Part shown: positions 6,359-15,035 of the stretch, one piece after another
How the letters are laid out: every line of letters begins with the position of its first letter
Position numbering within the stretch: position 1 is the stretch's first letter
Assembly: GCA_016719385.1 (NCBI GenBank)
Contig: JADJZA010000008.1
Coordinates: forward strand, 248,001-312,000
Reading direction: 5' to 3'
Source of the DNA: Candidatus Microthrix subdominans
GTDB taxonomy: Bacteria; Actinomycetota; Acidimicrobiia; Acidimicrobiales; Microtrichaceae
Length of the DNA stretch: 64,000 nt
Program-made: the position numbers and the translations under genes
The notes under the pieces: model-generated
The model's input: the letters and a program-made list of their open reading frames with translations, nothing else
What the model was told of the DNA's origin: nothing
Database searches by the model: none

Positions 6359-9193
6359 ATGGTTCCCGCCGACCCAGCCGACTACCTCGCCCCCGAGAAT
6401 AAGGCTCGCATTCGCATCGACCAGATGCTCAAGCGCGCCGGTTGGGTGGTCCAGGACTACAAAAATGTCAACCTGTACGCGGGCGAAGGCGTGGCGGTTC
6501 GAGAGTTGGTCACCAACGCCGGTCCCGCCGACTACGTCCTGTTCTTGAATCGCCAGGCGGTCGGGGTAATCGAGGCCAAGAAGCAGGGCACCACGCTGGC
6601 CGGGGTCGAGTGGCAGACGGTCAAGTACCAGTCGAGCATTCCCGACGCGTTGCCGGCCCACCTCACCGGGAGCGGGCACCTCCCATTCGGATATGAATCA
6701 ACCGGCGACGAAACGTGGTTCACGTGTCGGTTCGATCCCGAACCGACAGCCCGCCGTGTGTTCTGGTTTCACCGGCCCAACACCCTCGCCGACATGGTGG
6801 AAGCCGACGTTGAAGGCCTTGGCGGGTCGCTGCGAGCGACGGTCCACGACATCGAACCCTTGCCGCCCAAGGAGCAGACGCCCTGGCTACGGGACGCGCA
6901 GCACGATGCCATCACCAACCTTGAGCGCTCACTGCAAGAGAACCGGCCCCGGGCACTGATCCAGATGGCGACCGGTTCGGGCAAGACGTTCGCCGCCGCC
7001 AACATCGCTGAGCGCCTCATCACCCAGGGCGGCGCCAAGCGCATCCTGTTCTTGGTCGACCGCGCCAACCTCGGCAAGCAGACCCTCAAGGAGTTCCAAG
7101 GCTTCGACGTGCCCGGAACGGGCCGGAAGTTCAGCGAGCTCTACAACGTGCAACGACTGTCATCGAACACCGTCGACCCGGTGTCCAAGGTGTGCATCAG
7201 CACCATCCAGCGGGTGTACTCCATCCTCCGTGGCGACGACACTTTCGAGGAGGAGCTCGACGAACACTCCACGTTCGACAACGAACCGCAGCGCACCATT
7301 GAGGTCGACTACAACGAACACCTGCCCATCGAGGCCTTCGATGTGATCATTATCGACGAGTGCCACCGCTCGATCTATGGGGTGTGGCGCCAGGTGCTCG
7401 AGTACTTCGATGCCTTCCTCATCGGGCTGACCGCCACGCCCGGCAAGCAGACGTTTGGCTTCTTCAACCAGAACCTGGTGATGGAGTACGGCTTCCCCCA
7501 GGCGGTCGCCGACGGGGTCAACGTCGACTTCGACGTCTTCCGTCTCTCAACGGCCATCACCGAGGCCGGCTCCACCATCGAGGGGGACCAGGGATACGTC
7601 ACCACGTTCCGCAACCGCGAAACCCGCCAGGAGCGGCTGGAAGCGGTCGACGAGGACCTCACCTACGACCAACATGCGCTCGACCGAAAGGTCGTGTCCA
7701 AGGATCAGATCCGCACCGTGGTCCGGGCGTTCCGCGACAACCTGCCCGCCATGTTTCCCGATCGGAAGGTCGACGCCCAAGGGCGTCTGGTCAACATTCC
7801 CAAGACGCTGGTCTTCGCCAAGGACGACTCGCACGCCGAGGACATCGTGCGCATCGCCCGTGAGGAGTTCGGCAAGGGCAACGACATCATCGCCAAGATC
7901 ACCTACAAGTCCTCCGACGGCAACAAGCCCGAGGACCTGCTCGCTGCGTTCCGCACCAGCTACAACCCGCGCATTGCGGTCACCGTCGACATGATCGCCA
8001 CCGGCACCGACGTGAAACCGATCGAGGCGGTGCTGTTCATGCGCATGGTGCGGTCCCGCAACTTCTTCGAGCAGATGAAGGGCCGGGGTGTCCGCACCAT
8101 CGACGCCGACGCACTCCAGGCGGTCACCCCGGATGCAGTCACCAAGGACCGGTTCGTGCTGATCGACGCCGTCGGCGTCACCGAGACGAAGCTCAGCGAC
8201 TCCACCCCGTTGGAACGCAAGCGAGGCGTGTCGCTGGCCAAGCTGCTGCATCAGGCCCGGCTGGGTCACGTCAGCGAGGACCTGGTGTCGTCGCTCGCCT
8301 CACGGCTGACCCGCCTCGACGGACGGATCGCAGCCGACGACCGAGAGCGGTTGGAGGAGATCGCCGGCAGTTCCCTCAGCGATCTGGCCCATCAGATGGT
8401 TGACGCGATCGACCCCGACCGGCAGCTGGCCGAGGTCCAGATGGACAGCGGCGCCGCGGCGCCGGACGAAGCCGCGGTTGAGGCCACCAAGAAGAAGATG
8501 TTCGAGCAGGCCCTCCTGCCGATCGCCTCCAACCCCGAGTTGTGCGACGAGTTGGAGAACGTGCAGCGCAGCGTCGAGCAGATGATCGACGAGATCAGCA
8601 AGGACACCATCACCCGGGCCGATTTCGTCATCGACGCCGAGTCTCGGGCGAAGCAGACCGTCGAGTCGTTCCGTCAGTACCTGGAGGACAATCAGGACGA
8701 GATCACCGGGTTGCAGGTGTACTTCTCCAAGCCGTATGCCCAGCGGCCGACCTACGCCGACATCAAGGCCTTGGCCGACGCCATCAGCAAACCCCCGCAT
8801 AGCTGGACCGCCGAGAAGCTCTGGGATGCCTACGAAACGTTGGATGATTCGAAGGTCCGCGGCTCAGCCGGAACTGTGTTGACCAACCTGGTGTCGCTCG
8901 TTCGCTTCGCCCTCGGTGTCGACGACCAGTTGGAGCCGTGGCCACAGCGGGTGCAAGAGCGCTTCGACGCTTGGATGCTCCAACAGCTACAGGACGGTCG
9001 CACCTTCACGGAGGGCCAGACAGAGTGGCTCGGACTCATCCGCGATCACCTCGCCGCCAGCTTGAGTATCGATTTGGTCGAGTTGCAGGATCCGCCGTTC
9101 AGCCAACACGGCGGCCTGTTCAAGGCGAGAGAACTGTTCGGAAACGACCTCGACAGCATCCTCGTCGACCTCACCAAAGCCCTCGCCGCATGA
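6359..9193 (+). CDS. hsdR: Type I restriction enzyme R subunit (HsdR)
   Basis: 944 residues. The N-terminal PD-(D/E)XK nuclease has D58 in PADYVLF and E72/K74 in VIEAKK. The SF2 translocase carries Walker A ATGSGKT (K209), the DECH box at 333-336 (IIIDECHRSIYG), motif III LTATP, and the motif VI region RNFFEQMKGRGVRT. The C-terminal part resembles the EcoEI-type R C-terminal domain. In complex with HsdM and HsdS it cleaves unmodified DNA after ATP-driven translocation. I chose the ATG at 6359, with AGGG upstream; a TTG at 6350 is possible. hsdS overlaps its stop by ATGA. It is intact. Confidence 0.95.
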   Translation: MVPADPADYLAPENKARIRIDQMLKRAGWVVQDYKNVNLYAGEGVAVRELVTNAGPADYVLFLNRQAVGVIEAKKQGTTLAGVEWQTVKYQSSIPDALPAHLTGSGHLPFGYESTGDETWFTCRFDPEPTARRVFWFHRPNTLADMVEADVEGLGGSLRATVHDIEPLPPKEQTPWLRDAQHDAITNLERSLQENRPRALIQMATGSGKTFAAANIAERLITQGGAKRILFLVDRANLGKQTLKEFQGFDVPGTGRKFSELYNVQRLSSNTVDPVSKVCISTIQRVYSILRGDDTFEEELDEHSTFDNEPQRTIEVDYNEHLPIEAFDVIIIDECHRSIYGVWRQVLEYFDAFLIGLTATPGKQTFGFFNQNLVMEYGFPQAVADGVNVDFDVFRLSTAITEAGSTIEGDQGYVTTFRNRETRQERLEAVDEDLTYDQHALDRKVVSKDQIRTVVRAFRDNLPAMFPDRKVDAQGRLVNIPKTLVFAKDDSHAEDIVRIAREEFGKGNDIIAKITYKSSDGNKPEDLLAAFRTSYNPRIAVTVDMIATGTDVKPIEAVLFMRMVRSRNFFEQMKGRGVRTIDADALQAVTPDAVTKDRFVLIDAVGVTETKLSDSTPLERKRGVSLAKLLHQARLGHVSEDLVSSLASRLTRLDGRIAADDRERLEEIAGSSLSDLAHQMVDAIDPDRQLAEVQMDSGAAAPDEAAVEATKKKMFEQALLPIASNPELCDELENVQRSVEQMIDEISKDTITRADFVIDAESRAKQTVESFRQYLEDNQDEITGLQVYFSKPYAQRPTYADIKALADAISKPPHSWTAEKLWDAYETLDDSKVRGSAGTVLTNLVSLVRFALGVDDQLEPWPQRVQERFDAWMLQQLQDGRTFTEGQTEWLGLIRDHLAASLSIDLVELQDPPFSQHGGLFKARELFGNDLDSILVDLTKALAA

Positions 9194-10521
9194 GCGACCT
9201 GCCCGAAGGCTGGGCGTGGTCCACCGTTGCCGACGTTCTCGCGAACGGATTCTTCGCCGACGGCGATTGGGTCGAGACTAAAGACCAAGACCCTGATGGT
9301 GAGATTCGGCTTCTCCAACTTGCGGACGTTGGTGACGGCTTTTTCCGAGATCGGTCGAGTCGATTCGTCAACGTGGAAGCGGCGGAACGGCTGACAGTCA
9401 AGCCAGTTGAGCCCGGCGATGTACTTGTTGCCCGCATGCCTGCTCCGTTGGGACGAGCTTGTATCGCGCCAGACCTGGGTCAGCCGGCGATCACAGTCGT
9501 GGACGTTTGTATTTTGAGGCCAGATGCGGGGATCGATCGGCGCTGGTTGATGTGGGCATTGAATTCACCAGTAACCAGGGCGGAGGTTGCCGGGCTCGCA
9601 ACGGGCACAACGCGAAAGCGGATCTCTCGGAGGAACCTGGCGACGATCCGACTGCCGGTCCCTCCGCTCCCCGAACAACGACGGATCGTGGCAGCGATCG
9701 AAGAGCACTTCTCCCGCCTCGACGCCGCCGAGGCCTCGCTGGCAGCTGCAGACCGGCGGACTGCGGTTCTCGCCGCCACCGAGGTCGATCTCGCCTTTGC
9801 GAACCTGACCGACCGAGCACCGCTGGGTGACTTGGCCGAGGTCCGAGGTGGCATTCAGAAACAGCCCAAGCGGAAGCCAGCGACGAATCCGCGCCCTTTC
9901 CTTCGAGTTGCGAACGTCAAGCGAAACCAACTTGAGCTCAGCGATGTGCACGAGATCGAGCTTTTCGATGGCGAAATCGACAGGTTCCGTTTGTCGGAGG
10001 GCGACCTGCTGGTGGTGGAAGGCAACGGCAGCCCTGATCAGATCGGACGGAGCGCAATCTGGTCTGGGGAGATTGCGGATTGTGTCCACCAAAACCACCT
10101 CATTCGAGTCCGACCCGGTGAGGAGCTCGATTCCCGTTTCCTGAACGCTTTTTGGAATAGCCCGGCTAACGCTCAGCAGCTTGTAGCCATTGCGAGCTCA
10201 ACGTCGGGCCTCTACACCCTCAGTACCTCGAAGCTGAACAAGGTCATGATTCCGGTCGCCAGCTTGGTGATCCAAGCACAGGTTGCCGATCGCCTTGATG
10301 AGCTGCACCAGCGAGTCAATCGACTCCGACATCAGATTGACACCGCTCGGCAACGTTCTGTTGCCATGCGGCGGGCAATCCTCACCAATGCATTCTCAGG
10401 CCTACTGGCACCGCAAGACCCAACGGACGAACCGGCGGCGGTGTTGCTCGAACGCATTGCTGCCGAGCGGGCAACGACGAAACCGGCACCTCGTAAGAAG
10501 GCTGCAGCGGCCGATGGCTGA
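9190..10521 (+). CDS. hsdS: Type I restriction-modification specificity subunit (HsdS)
   Basis: 443 residues with two target recognition domains. TRD1 (about 1-165) begins LPEGWAWSTVADV and ends at the conserved region LPVPPLPEQRRIVAAIEEHF. TRD2 (about 205-385) begins LGDLAEVRGGIQKQPKRKPA. A helical spacer follows each, the second ending LRHQIDTARQRSVAMRRAIL. The C-terminus is an Ala/Pro/Lys-rich extension. It determines the bipartite target sequence, which cannot be deduced here. It is coupled to hsdR by ATGA and to the DUF5131 gene by an 8-base overlap. hsdM is not adjacent but 2 kb downstream, which is unusual. Confidence 0.93.
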   Translation: MSDLPEGWAWSTVADVLANGFFADGDWVETKDQDPDGEIRLLQLADVGDGFFRDRSSRFVNVEAAERLTVKPVEPGDVLVARMPAPLGRACIAPDLGQPAITVVDVCILRPDAGIDRRWLMWALNSPVTRAEVAGLATGTTRKRISRRNLATIRLPVPPLPEQRRIVAAIEEHFSRLDAAEASLAAADRRTAVLAATEVDLAFANLTDRAPLGDLAEVRGGIQKQPKRKPATNPRPFLRVANVKRNQLELSDVHEIELFDGEIDRFRLSEGDLLVVEGNGSPDQIGRSAIWSGEIADCVHQNHLIRVRPGEELDSRFLNAFWNSPANAQQLVAIASSTSGLYTLSTSKLNKVMIPVASLVIQAQVADRLDELHQRVNRLRHQIDTARQRSVAMRRAILTNAFSGLLAPQDPTDEPAAVLLERIAAERATTKPAPRKKAAAADG

Positions 10522-11263
10522 ATCCTCCATTGAATGGACCGACGCAACCTGGAATCCGACAACTGGATGCGACCAGACTTCGCCGGGCTGCGACAACTGC
10601 TACGCGCTCACGATGGCGGCGCGCCTAAAGGCCATGGGGCAGGCAAAGTATCAAGTCGACGGTGGCCCGCGCACCAGCGGGTCTGGCTTCGCCCTGACCA
10701 TCCACCCCGACACGCTCTCGATCCCGCTCCGCTGGTCCAAGCCGAGGATGATCTTCGTAAACTCGATGAGCGATCTCTTCCACCGCGACGTGCCGGTCAC
10801 GTTCATCCGCGATGTCTTCGCTGTGATGGCTGAGACGCCGCGCCACACCTACCAGTTGCTCACGAAGCGGTCGAAACGGCTTGGGCAGCTCGCCGATGTG
10901 CTCGATTGGCCGCCGAACCTCTGGGTTGGCACTTCGGTCGAGACTCAGAGCTATGAGTTTCGAGTCGATCATCTTCGAGAGGTCCCGGCTGCGGTGCGGT
11001 TCTTGTCGATCGAACCGCTGCTCGGTCCGGTGGCGGTGAATCTCGACGGTATCGATTGGGTGATCGTTGGGGGTGAGAGCGGCCCGTCATGCCGGCCTGT
11101 CGACCCGGAGAGCATCCGTGCCATTCGTGACGCCTGCGTCGACAGCGGCACGCCGTTCTTCTTCAAGCAGTGGGGTGGCCAGAGACCAAAGTCCAACGGA
11201 CGGCTCCTTGATGGTCGCGCGTGGGGCGAGTATCCGGCCCGCTCTGTCGCTGCGTCGGCATGA
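10514..11263 (+). CDS. DUF5131 (phage Gp37/Gp68-like) three-Cys-motif protein
   Basis: 249 residues. The N-terminal motif CDQTSPGCDNCYA gives C19, C26 and C29, the three-Cys signature of the DUF5131/Gp37-Gp68 family. The segments WSKPRMIFVNSMSDLFH, TYQLLTKRSKR, LWVGTSVETQ and DWVIVGGESG are also characteristic. The family has a radical-SAM-like arrangement and occurs in phages and mobile elements beside the TcmP partner; no TcmP is visible here. The biochemical role is unsettled, and nucleic-acid modification is a hypothesis. The ATG lies inside hsdS (8-base overlap ATGGCTGA), which places it in the restriction operon. Confidence 0.85.
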   Translation: MAESSIEWTDATWNPTTGCDQTSPGCDNCYALTMAARLKAMGQAKYQVDGGPRTSGSGFALTIHPDTLSIPLRWSKPRMIFVNSMSDLFHRDVPVTFIRDVFAVMAETPRHTYQLLTKRSKRLGQLADVLDWPPNLWVGTSVETQSYEFRVDHLREVPAAVRFLSIEPLLGPVAVNLDGIDWVIVGGESGPSCRPVDPESIRAIRDACVDSGTPFFFKQWGGQRPKSNGRLLDGRAWGEYPARSVAASA

Positions 11264-11312
11264 CACGGTGATGGACGCGCCGAGGGGCAAGGTGAAGGAC
11301 AAAAAAAGGGGT

Positions 11313-11327
11313 AAGTTAGATAAGGTG
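11313..11327 (+). promoter_or_regulatory. Candidate promoter/RBS of the Fic gene
   Basis: The 69 bases between the DUF5131 stop and the Fic ATG at 11333 contain an A-run and the AT-rich box TAGATA (11317-11322), followed by AAGGTG (11322-11327) as a Shine-Dalgarno. This is the only break in the hsdR-DUF5131 overlap chain, so a new transcript may begin here. The call is weak, from sequence resemblance only. Confidence 0.35.
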
Positions 11328-11332
11328 CTCCT

Positions 11333-12526
11333 ATGAGCAGGACCTACGAGGAATCCCACCCTTGGCTGAGTTTCAGCTTGAGCCAGATCAACGCCATGGG
11401 TCCGCATTCGTGGATGTTGCTGGGAGAGGCACGATCGAAGTGCGAGCACTTGGCCGGAGCGCCGCTTCAACCTGCGGTCGCTGAAGAACTCAACCGAGTC
11501 ACCCTGATCAAGGGTGCCCAAGCGACCACGGCCATCGAAGGCAACACGCTGACCGAAGCGCAGGTTGCTGGGTTGCTCGACGGCTCGTACGAAGCGCCAC
11601 CGTCGCGGCACTACCAAGAGGTTGAGGTTCGCAACCTTCTGGGTGCACTTGGGTCGATCGATTCACAGGTGCAGGATGGGCAGTACCCGAAGCTGACGGT
11701 TGACCTGATTCGTGACTACAACGACCAGGTTCTCAACGGCTTGGAAGAGCAACTGAACGACGGCACCGTTCCCGGCCAGCTCCGGGATCACTCGGTGGTT
11801 GTTGGCGGATATCGGGGGGCGCCAGCCGAGGACTGCGAGTACCTCCTTGATCGGCTCTGTGAATGGCTGGAAGGCCCCGACTTCAAGAACGAAGATCCGT
11901 CGATCGACTTTTCGTTGATGCTGGTGCGGGCGATGATGGCGCACCTCTACCTGGCATGGATCCACCCGTTTGGCGATGGCAACGGTCGCACGGCCCGTCT
12001 CGTGGAGTTCCTCATCCTCGCCAGGTCGGGAAAGGTGCCGCTACCTGCAGCCCACCTGCTGTCGAATCACTACAACCTGACCCGGGACCAGTACTACCGG
12101 GAGCTTGGCCGAGCGAGCAAGACCAACAGCATCGTGGAATTTGTTTCCTATGCCACGGAGGGATTCGTCGATGGAATACGCGACGAGATCGAGGTCGTGC
12201 GCCTTCAGCAACTCCAAGTCGCCTGGGTCAACTTCGTCAGCGAGGTCATGAGTAGGTACCCAACTGGCAAGGCCAGCGACCGGCAGCGAGAGGTGGTTCT
12301 GGCGATGCTGCCACAGCAGTGGTTCACGCAGGATCAGATCAAACTGATCACCCCAAATGTTGCCAGCTCGTACGCGAAGGGGAGTTCGAAGATGGTGGCG
12401 AGAGACCTCAATCGTCTGACCGAAGCTGGCCTGATTCGGAAGCGGCGAGGGTTGGAACCCACCTACCAGGCGTGTGTCGACCGGATGGCCGCCTTCATGG
12501 CCCCGATAGCGGCTACCGCAGAATGA
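11333..12526 (+). CDS. Fic-domain protein (AMPylase family) with inhibitory motif
   Basis: 397 residues. The Fic catalytic motif HPFGDGNGRTAR starts at H211. An N-terminal inhibitory motif of the (S/T)xxxE(G/N) type sits at 65-70 (TTAIEG), so this is a class II self-inhibited Fic protein. A C-terminal winged-helix-like region (about 310-385: QREVVLAML, MVARDLNRLTEAGLIRKRRG) suggests DNA binding. Fic enzymes usually transfer AMP to Ser/Thr/Tyr hydroxyls of proteins. Fic genes inside hsd loci are known; the target is not. It lies between hsdS/DUF5131 and hsdM. Confidence 0.92.
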   Translation: MSRTYEESHPWLSFSLSQINAMGPHSWMLLGEARSKCEHLAGAPLQPAVAEELNRVTLIKGAQATTAIEGNTLTEAQVAGLLDGSYEAPPSRHYQEVEVRNLLGALGSIDSQVQDGQYPKLTVDLIRDYNDQVLNGLEEQLNDGTVPGQLRDHSVVVGGYRGAPAEDCEYLLDRLCEWLEGPDFKNEDPSIDFSLMLVRAMMAHLYLAWIHPFGDGNGRTARLVEFLILARSGKVPLPAAHLLSNHYNLTRDQYYRELGRASKTNSIVEFVSYATEGFVDGIRDEIEVVRLQQLQVAWVNFVSEVMSRYPTGKASDRQREVVLAMLPQQWFTQDQIKLITPNVASSYAKGSSKMVARDLNRLTEAGLIRKRRGLEPTYQACVDRMAAFMAPIAATAE

Positions 12527-12548
12527 CACGGAGAAACATGACCGCGAG

Positions 12549-14045
12549 ATGCAGGCGATGACTGACTCGAAGGCGCTGGTCGACAAGCTGTGGAACTACT
12601 GCAACGTCCTGCGGGACGACGGCTTGTCATATGGCGACTACGTGGAGCAGCTCACGTATCTGTTGTTCCTCAAGATGTCCGAGGAGCAGCGTGAGCTGGG
12701 GTTGCCCGACATCGTCCCTGACGGGCTCGACTGGCCCTCGCTGCTGAAGCTGTCTGGCGAGGCGCTGGAGGCGCACTACATCCGTATCCTCAACGAGTTG
12801 GGCACCACCGACGACATGCTCGGCGTGGTCTTCCGGAAGGCGCAGAACCGGATCCAGGACCCGGCCAAGCTCCAGCGCCTCATCCACGACCTGATTGATG
12901 GCGAGACGTGGATGGGCCTGGACGTTGATGTGAAGGGCGACGCCTACGAAGGGCTCCTGGAGCGCAACGCCGCCGACACCAAGTCGGGCGCCGGCCAGTA
13001 CTTCACGCCTCGGGCGCTGATTTCGGCGATGGTCGACGTGATGCAGCCCACGCCAGATATGCGCATCTGCGACCCGGCGTGCGGCACCGGCGGATTCTTT
13101 CTGGCCGCCTACGACTACATCGTCAAGAACAACCCTCACCTGGACCGTGCCCAAAAGCAGCACCTGCGATCGGGTGCTTTCACGGGGTGGGAGATCGTCG
13201 AGAACACTGCGCGATTGTGTGCCATGAACATGTTGCTGCACGGCATCGAGACGCCGGAGAGTGACAGCCCGATCCACCTCGACGATGCCCTGCGTGCCGA
13301 TCCAGGCCAACGGTTCGACCTGGTGCTGGCCAACCCGCCGTTCGGCAAGAAGTCGTCGGTCACCATCGTCAACGCCGAGGGCAAGGTTGACCGGCAGGAC
13401 ATGACGGTGGTGCGCGAGGACTTCTGGGCGTCGACGTCCAACAAGCAGCTCAACTTCGTCCAGCACATGAAGACGCTGCTGAAGATCGGCGGCCAGTGCG
13501 CGGTAGTGGTTCCCGACAACGTGCTCTTCGAGGGCGGCGCCGGCGAGACAGTCCGACGCAAGCTGCTGCACGAGTGCAACGTGCACACGCTGCTGCGACT
13601 ACCCACTGGCATCTTCTACGCCCAGGGCGTGAAGGCCAACGTGTTGTTCTTCGAGCGCAAACCCGGATCGGCAACCCCGTGGACCAAGGACCTGTGGATC
13701 TACGACCTGCGCACCAACCAGCACTTCACGCTGAAGCAGAACCCGCTGACCCGCGCCGACCTCGACGACTTCGTCGAGAGCTACCGGCCCGGTGACCTCG
13801 ACGAACGTGTGGGGACCGAGCGCTTCAAGCGGTTCTCATACGACGACCTGGTCGCTCGCGACAAGGCCAGCCTGGACATCTTCTGGCTGCGAGACGAGAG
13901 CCTGGAAGACACCGACAACCTCCCGCCGCCGGGCGTCATCGCTGCCGAGATCGTGGAAGACCTCGAATCAGCGCTCGAAGAGTTTCGGGCGCTCGCCGAG
14001 AGCCTCGAAGGCATTGGTATCGACATTGAGGGGGCAAAGGAGTAG
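12549..14045 (+). CDS. hsdM: Type I restriction-modification DNA methyltransferase (HsdM)
   Basis: 498 residues. An N-terminal HsdM helical domain (LWNYCNVLRDDGLSYGDYVE) is followed by a class I SAM-dependent methyltransferase. Motif I is ICDPACGTGGFF (about 172-183) and catalytic motif IV is NPPF at 262-265, diagnostic of N6-adenine methylation. GAGQYFTPRALISAMV is the usual segment before motif I. It methylates the target set by HsdS and is required for restriction. The ATG at 12549 was chosen; 12558 is equally possible. The next gene starts 2 bases after its stop, tying hsdM to the nuclease-RAMA/DUF6361 operon rather than to hsdS. Confidence 0.95.
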   Translation: MQAMTDSKALVDKLWNYCNVLRDDGLSYGDYVEQLTYLLFLKMSEEQRELGLPDIVPDGLDWPSLLKLSGEALEAHYIRILNELGTTDDMLGVVFRKAQNRIQDPAKLQRLIHDLIDGETWMGLDVDVKGDAYEGLLERNAADTKSGAGQYFTPRALISAMVDVMQPTPDMRICDPACGTGGFFLAAYDYIVKNNPHLDRAQKQHLRSGAFTGWEIVENTARLCAMNMLLHGIETPESDSPIHLDDALRADPGQRFDLVLANPPFGKKSSVTIVNAEGKVDRQDMTVVREDFWASTSNKQLNFVQHMKTLLKIGGQCAVVVPDNVLFEGGAGETVRRKLLHECNVHTLLRLPTGIFYAQGVKANVLFFERKPGSATPWTKDLWIYDLRTNQHFTLKQNPLTRADLDDFVESYRPGDLDERVGTERFKRFSYDDLVARDKASLDIFWLRDESLEDTDNLPPPGVIAAEIVEDLESALEEFRALAESLEGIGIDIEGAKE

Positions 14046-14047
14046 CT

Positions 14048-15019
14048 ATGCCGTTGTTTGAGATCGGTGATAATGAACTCATCCCGTTCCGCCGAGTGCA
14101 GGCGGGGCCAGACCTGTATGAAGAGGAGATCGAGAGCCTGTTGTGGGCCAACCTGGATTCCTTCGTCGGCGTCCAACTGTTTCCATTGGCGCGGCAGCCG
14201 ACGGTTGGCGACGGGATTCGCCCGGACATCGTTGCGCTAGATATCGACGGCCATGTCCATGTGATTGAGGTGAAGCGGGACGTCGACCGCCGGCAGCTCG
14301 CACAATGCCTGGAGTACGCAGGGTGGGCCCGCAACGCCAGCCTGGACGAACTGGCGGGATTGTTTCATGGCGGTGCAGAGGCCTTCTTCGCTGCTTGGAC
14401 TGAGTTCACAGGGTCAGATTCGCCCCGTCTTGTTCAGCGGCCTCCGCAGCTCGTATTAGTCGCTCGGGACTTCGACGATCGGACCGACGCTGCGCTGAGC
14501 TACCTCACCGAGAACAACCTGCCGATCACCGTCCTCGGCGTGACCATCTACGAAGACCAGGAGCGTCGTCGATTCGTCGATGTCATGGCAGACCACGAAC
14601 TGGACCTGCCTGCTGACAAGGAGGAAAAGCGTGGACGTTCTGCGCCGACTCGATATGAGATCGATGGCAGGCGAATCGCGTTGAGTGATCTTCTGGATGC
14701 GGGCCTGTTGTTGGCGGGCGCAGCACTCACGTGGATTCGACCGCGTATTGGTGCGACGTATCGGGCGACGGTTCTGGACACGGGGCAAGTCCGACTTGAG
14801 GATGGGCGAACCTACGCCTCGCCCTCAAAGGCGGCGATGGAGGCCGCCGACGTGCCGGCCTACGACGGATGGCACGCGTGGGTACTGCCGAACGGAAGGT
14901 CGCTCTCTGACCTGCGCTCCGAGTTGCTTGTGGCGCTCGAGTCGCGGCCCGGTGGCGGTGATCCAGAGGTCGAGGCCGTCGCAGCTGGATCCGAGTGGAC
15001 CTCATCGGAGTCGGTCTGA
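14048..15019 (+). CDS. PD-(D/E)XK endonuclease-like protein with C-terminal RAMA-like domain
   Basis: 323 residues. The N-terminal half has a PD-(D/E)XK core: RPDIVALDIDGHVHVIEVKRD gives D60, E74 and K76, with Q83 and Y90 following as in NucS/DUF91-type nucleases. After a charged linker (about 200-215) the C-terminal ~80 residues match the RAMA layout: GATYRATVL, VRLEDGRTYASPSKAAM, GWHAWVL. RAMA is associated with restriction enzymes and adenine methylases and is predicted to read DNA modification. The combination suggests a modification-dependent or modification-gated nuclease. The start is 2 bases after hsdM, and DUF6361 follows 16 bases after its stop. The specific function is inferred. 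Confidence 0.72.
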   Translation: MPLFEIGDNELIPFRRVQAGPDLYEEEIESLLWANLDSFVGVQLFPLARQPTVGDGIRPDIVALDIDGHVHVIEVKRDVDRRQLAQCLEYAGWARNASLDELAGLFHGGAEAFFAAWTEFTGSDSPRLVQRPPQLVLVARDFDDRTDAALSYLTENNLPITVLGVTIYEDQERRRFVDVMADHELDLPADKEEKRGRSAPTRYEIDGRRIALSDLLDAGLLLAGAALTWIRPRIGATYRATVLDTGQVRLEDGRTYASPSKAAMEAADVPAYDGWHAWVLPNGRSLSDLRSELLVALESRPGGGDPEVEAVAAGSEWTSSESV

Positions 15020-15035
15020 TGCCAATGGGACGACG

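Noticed and set aside
11067..11336. Short open frame overlapping the DUF5131 3' end
   Set aside because: It lies in another frame of DUF5131, whose conserved motifs are intact.
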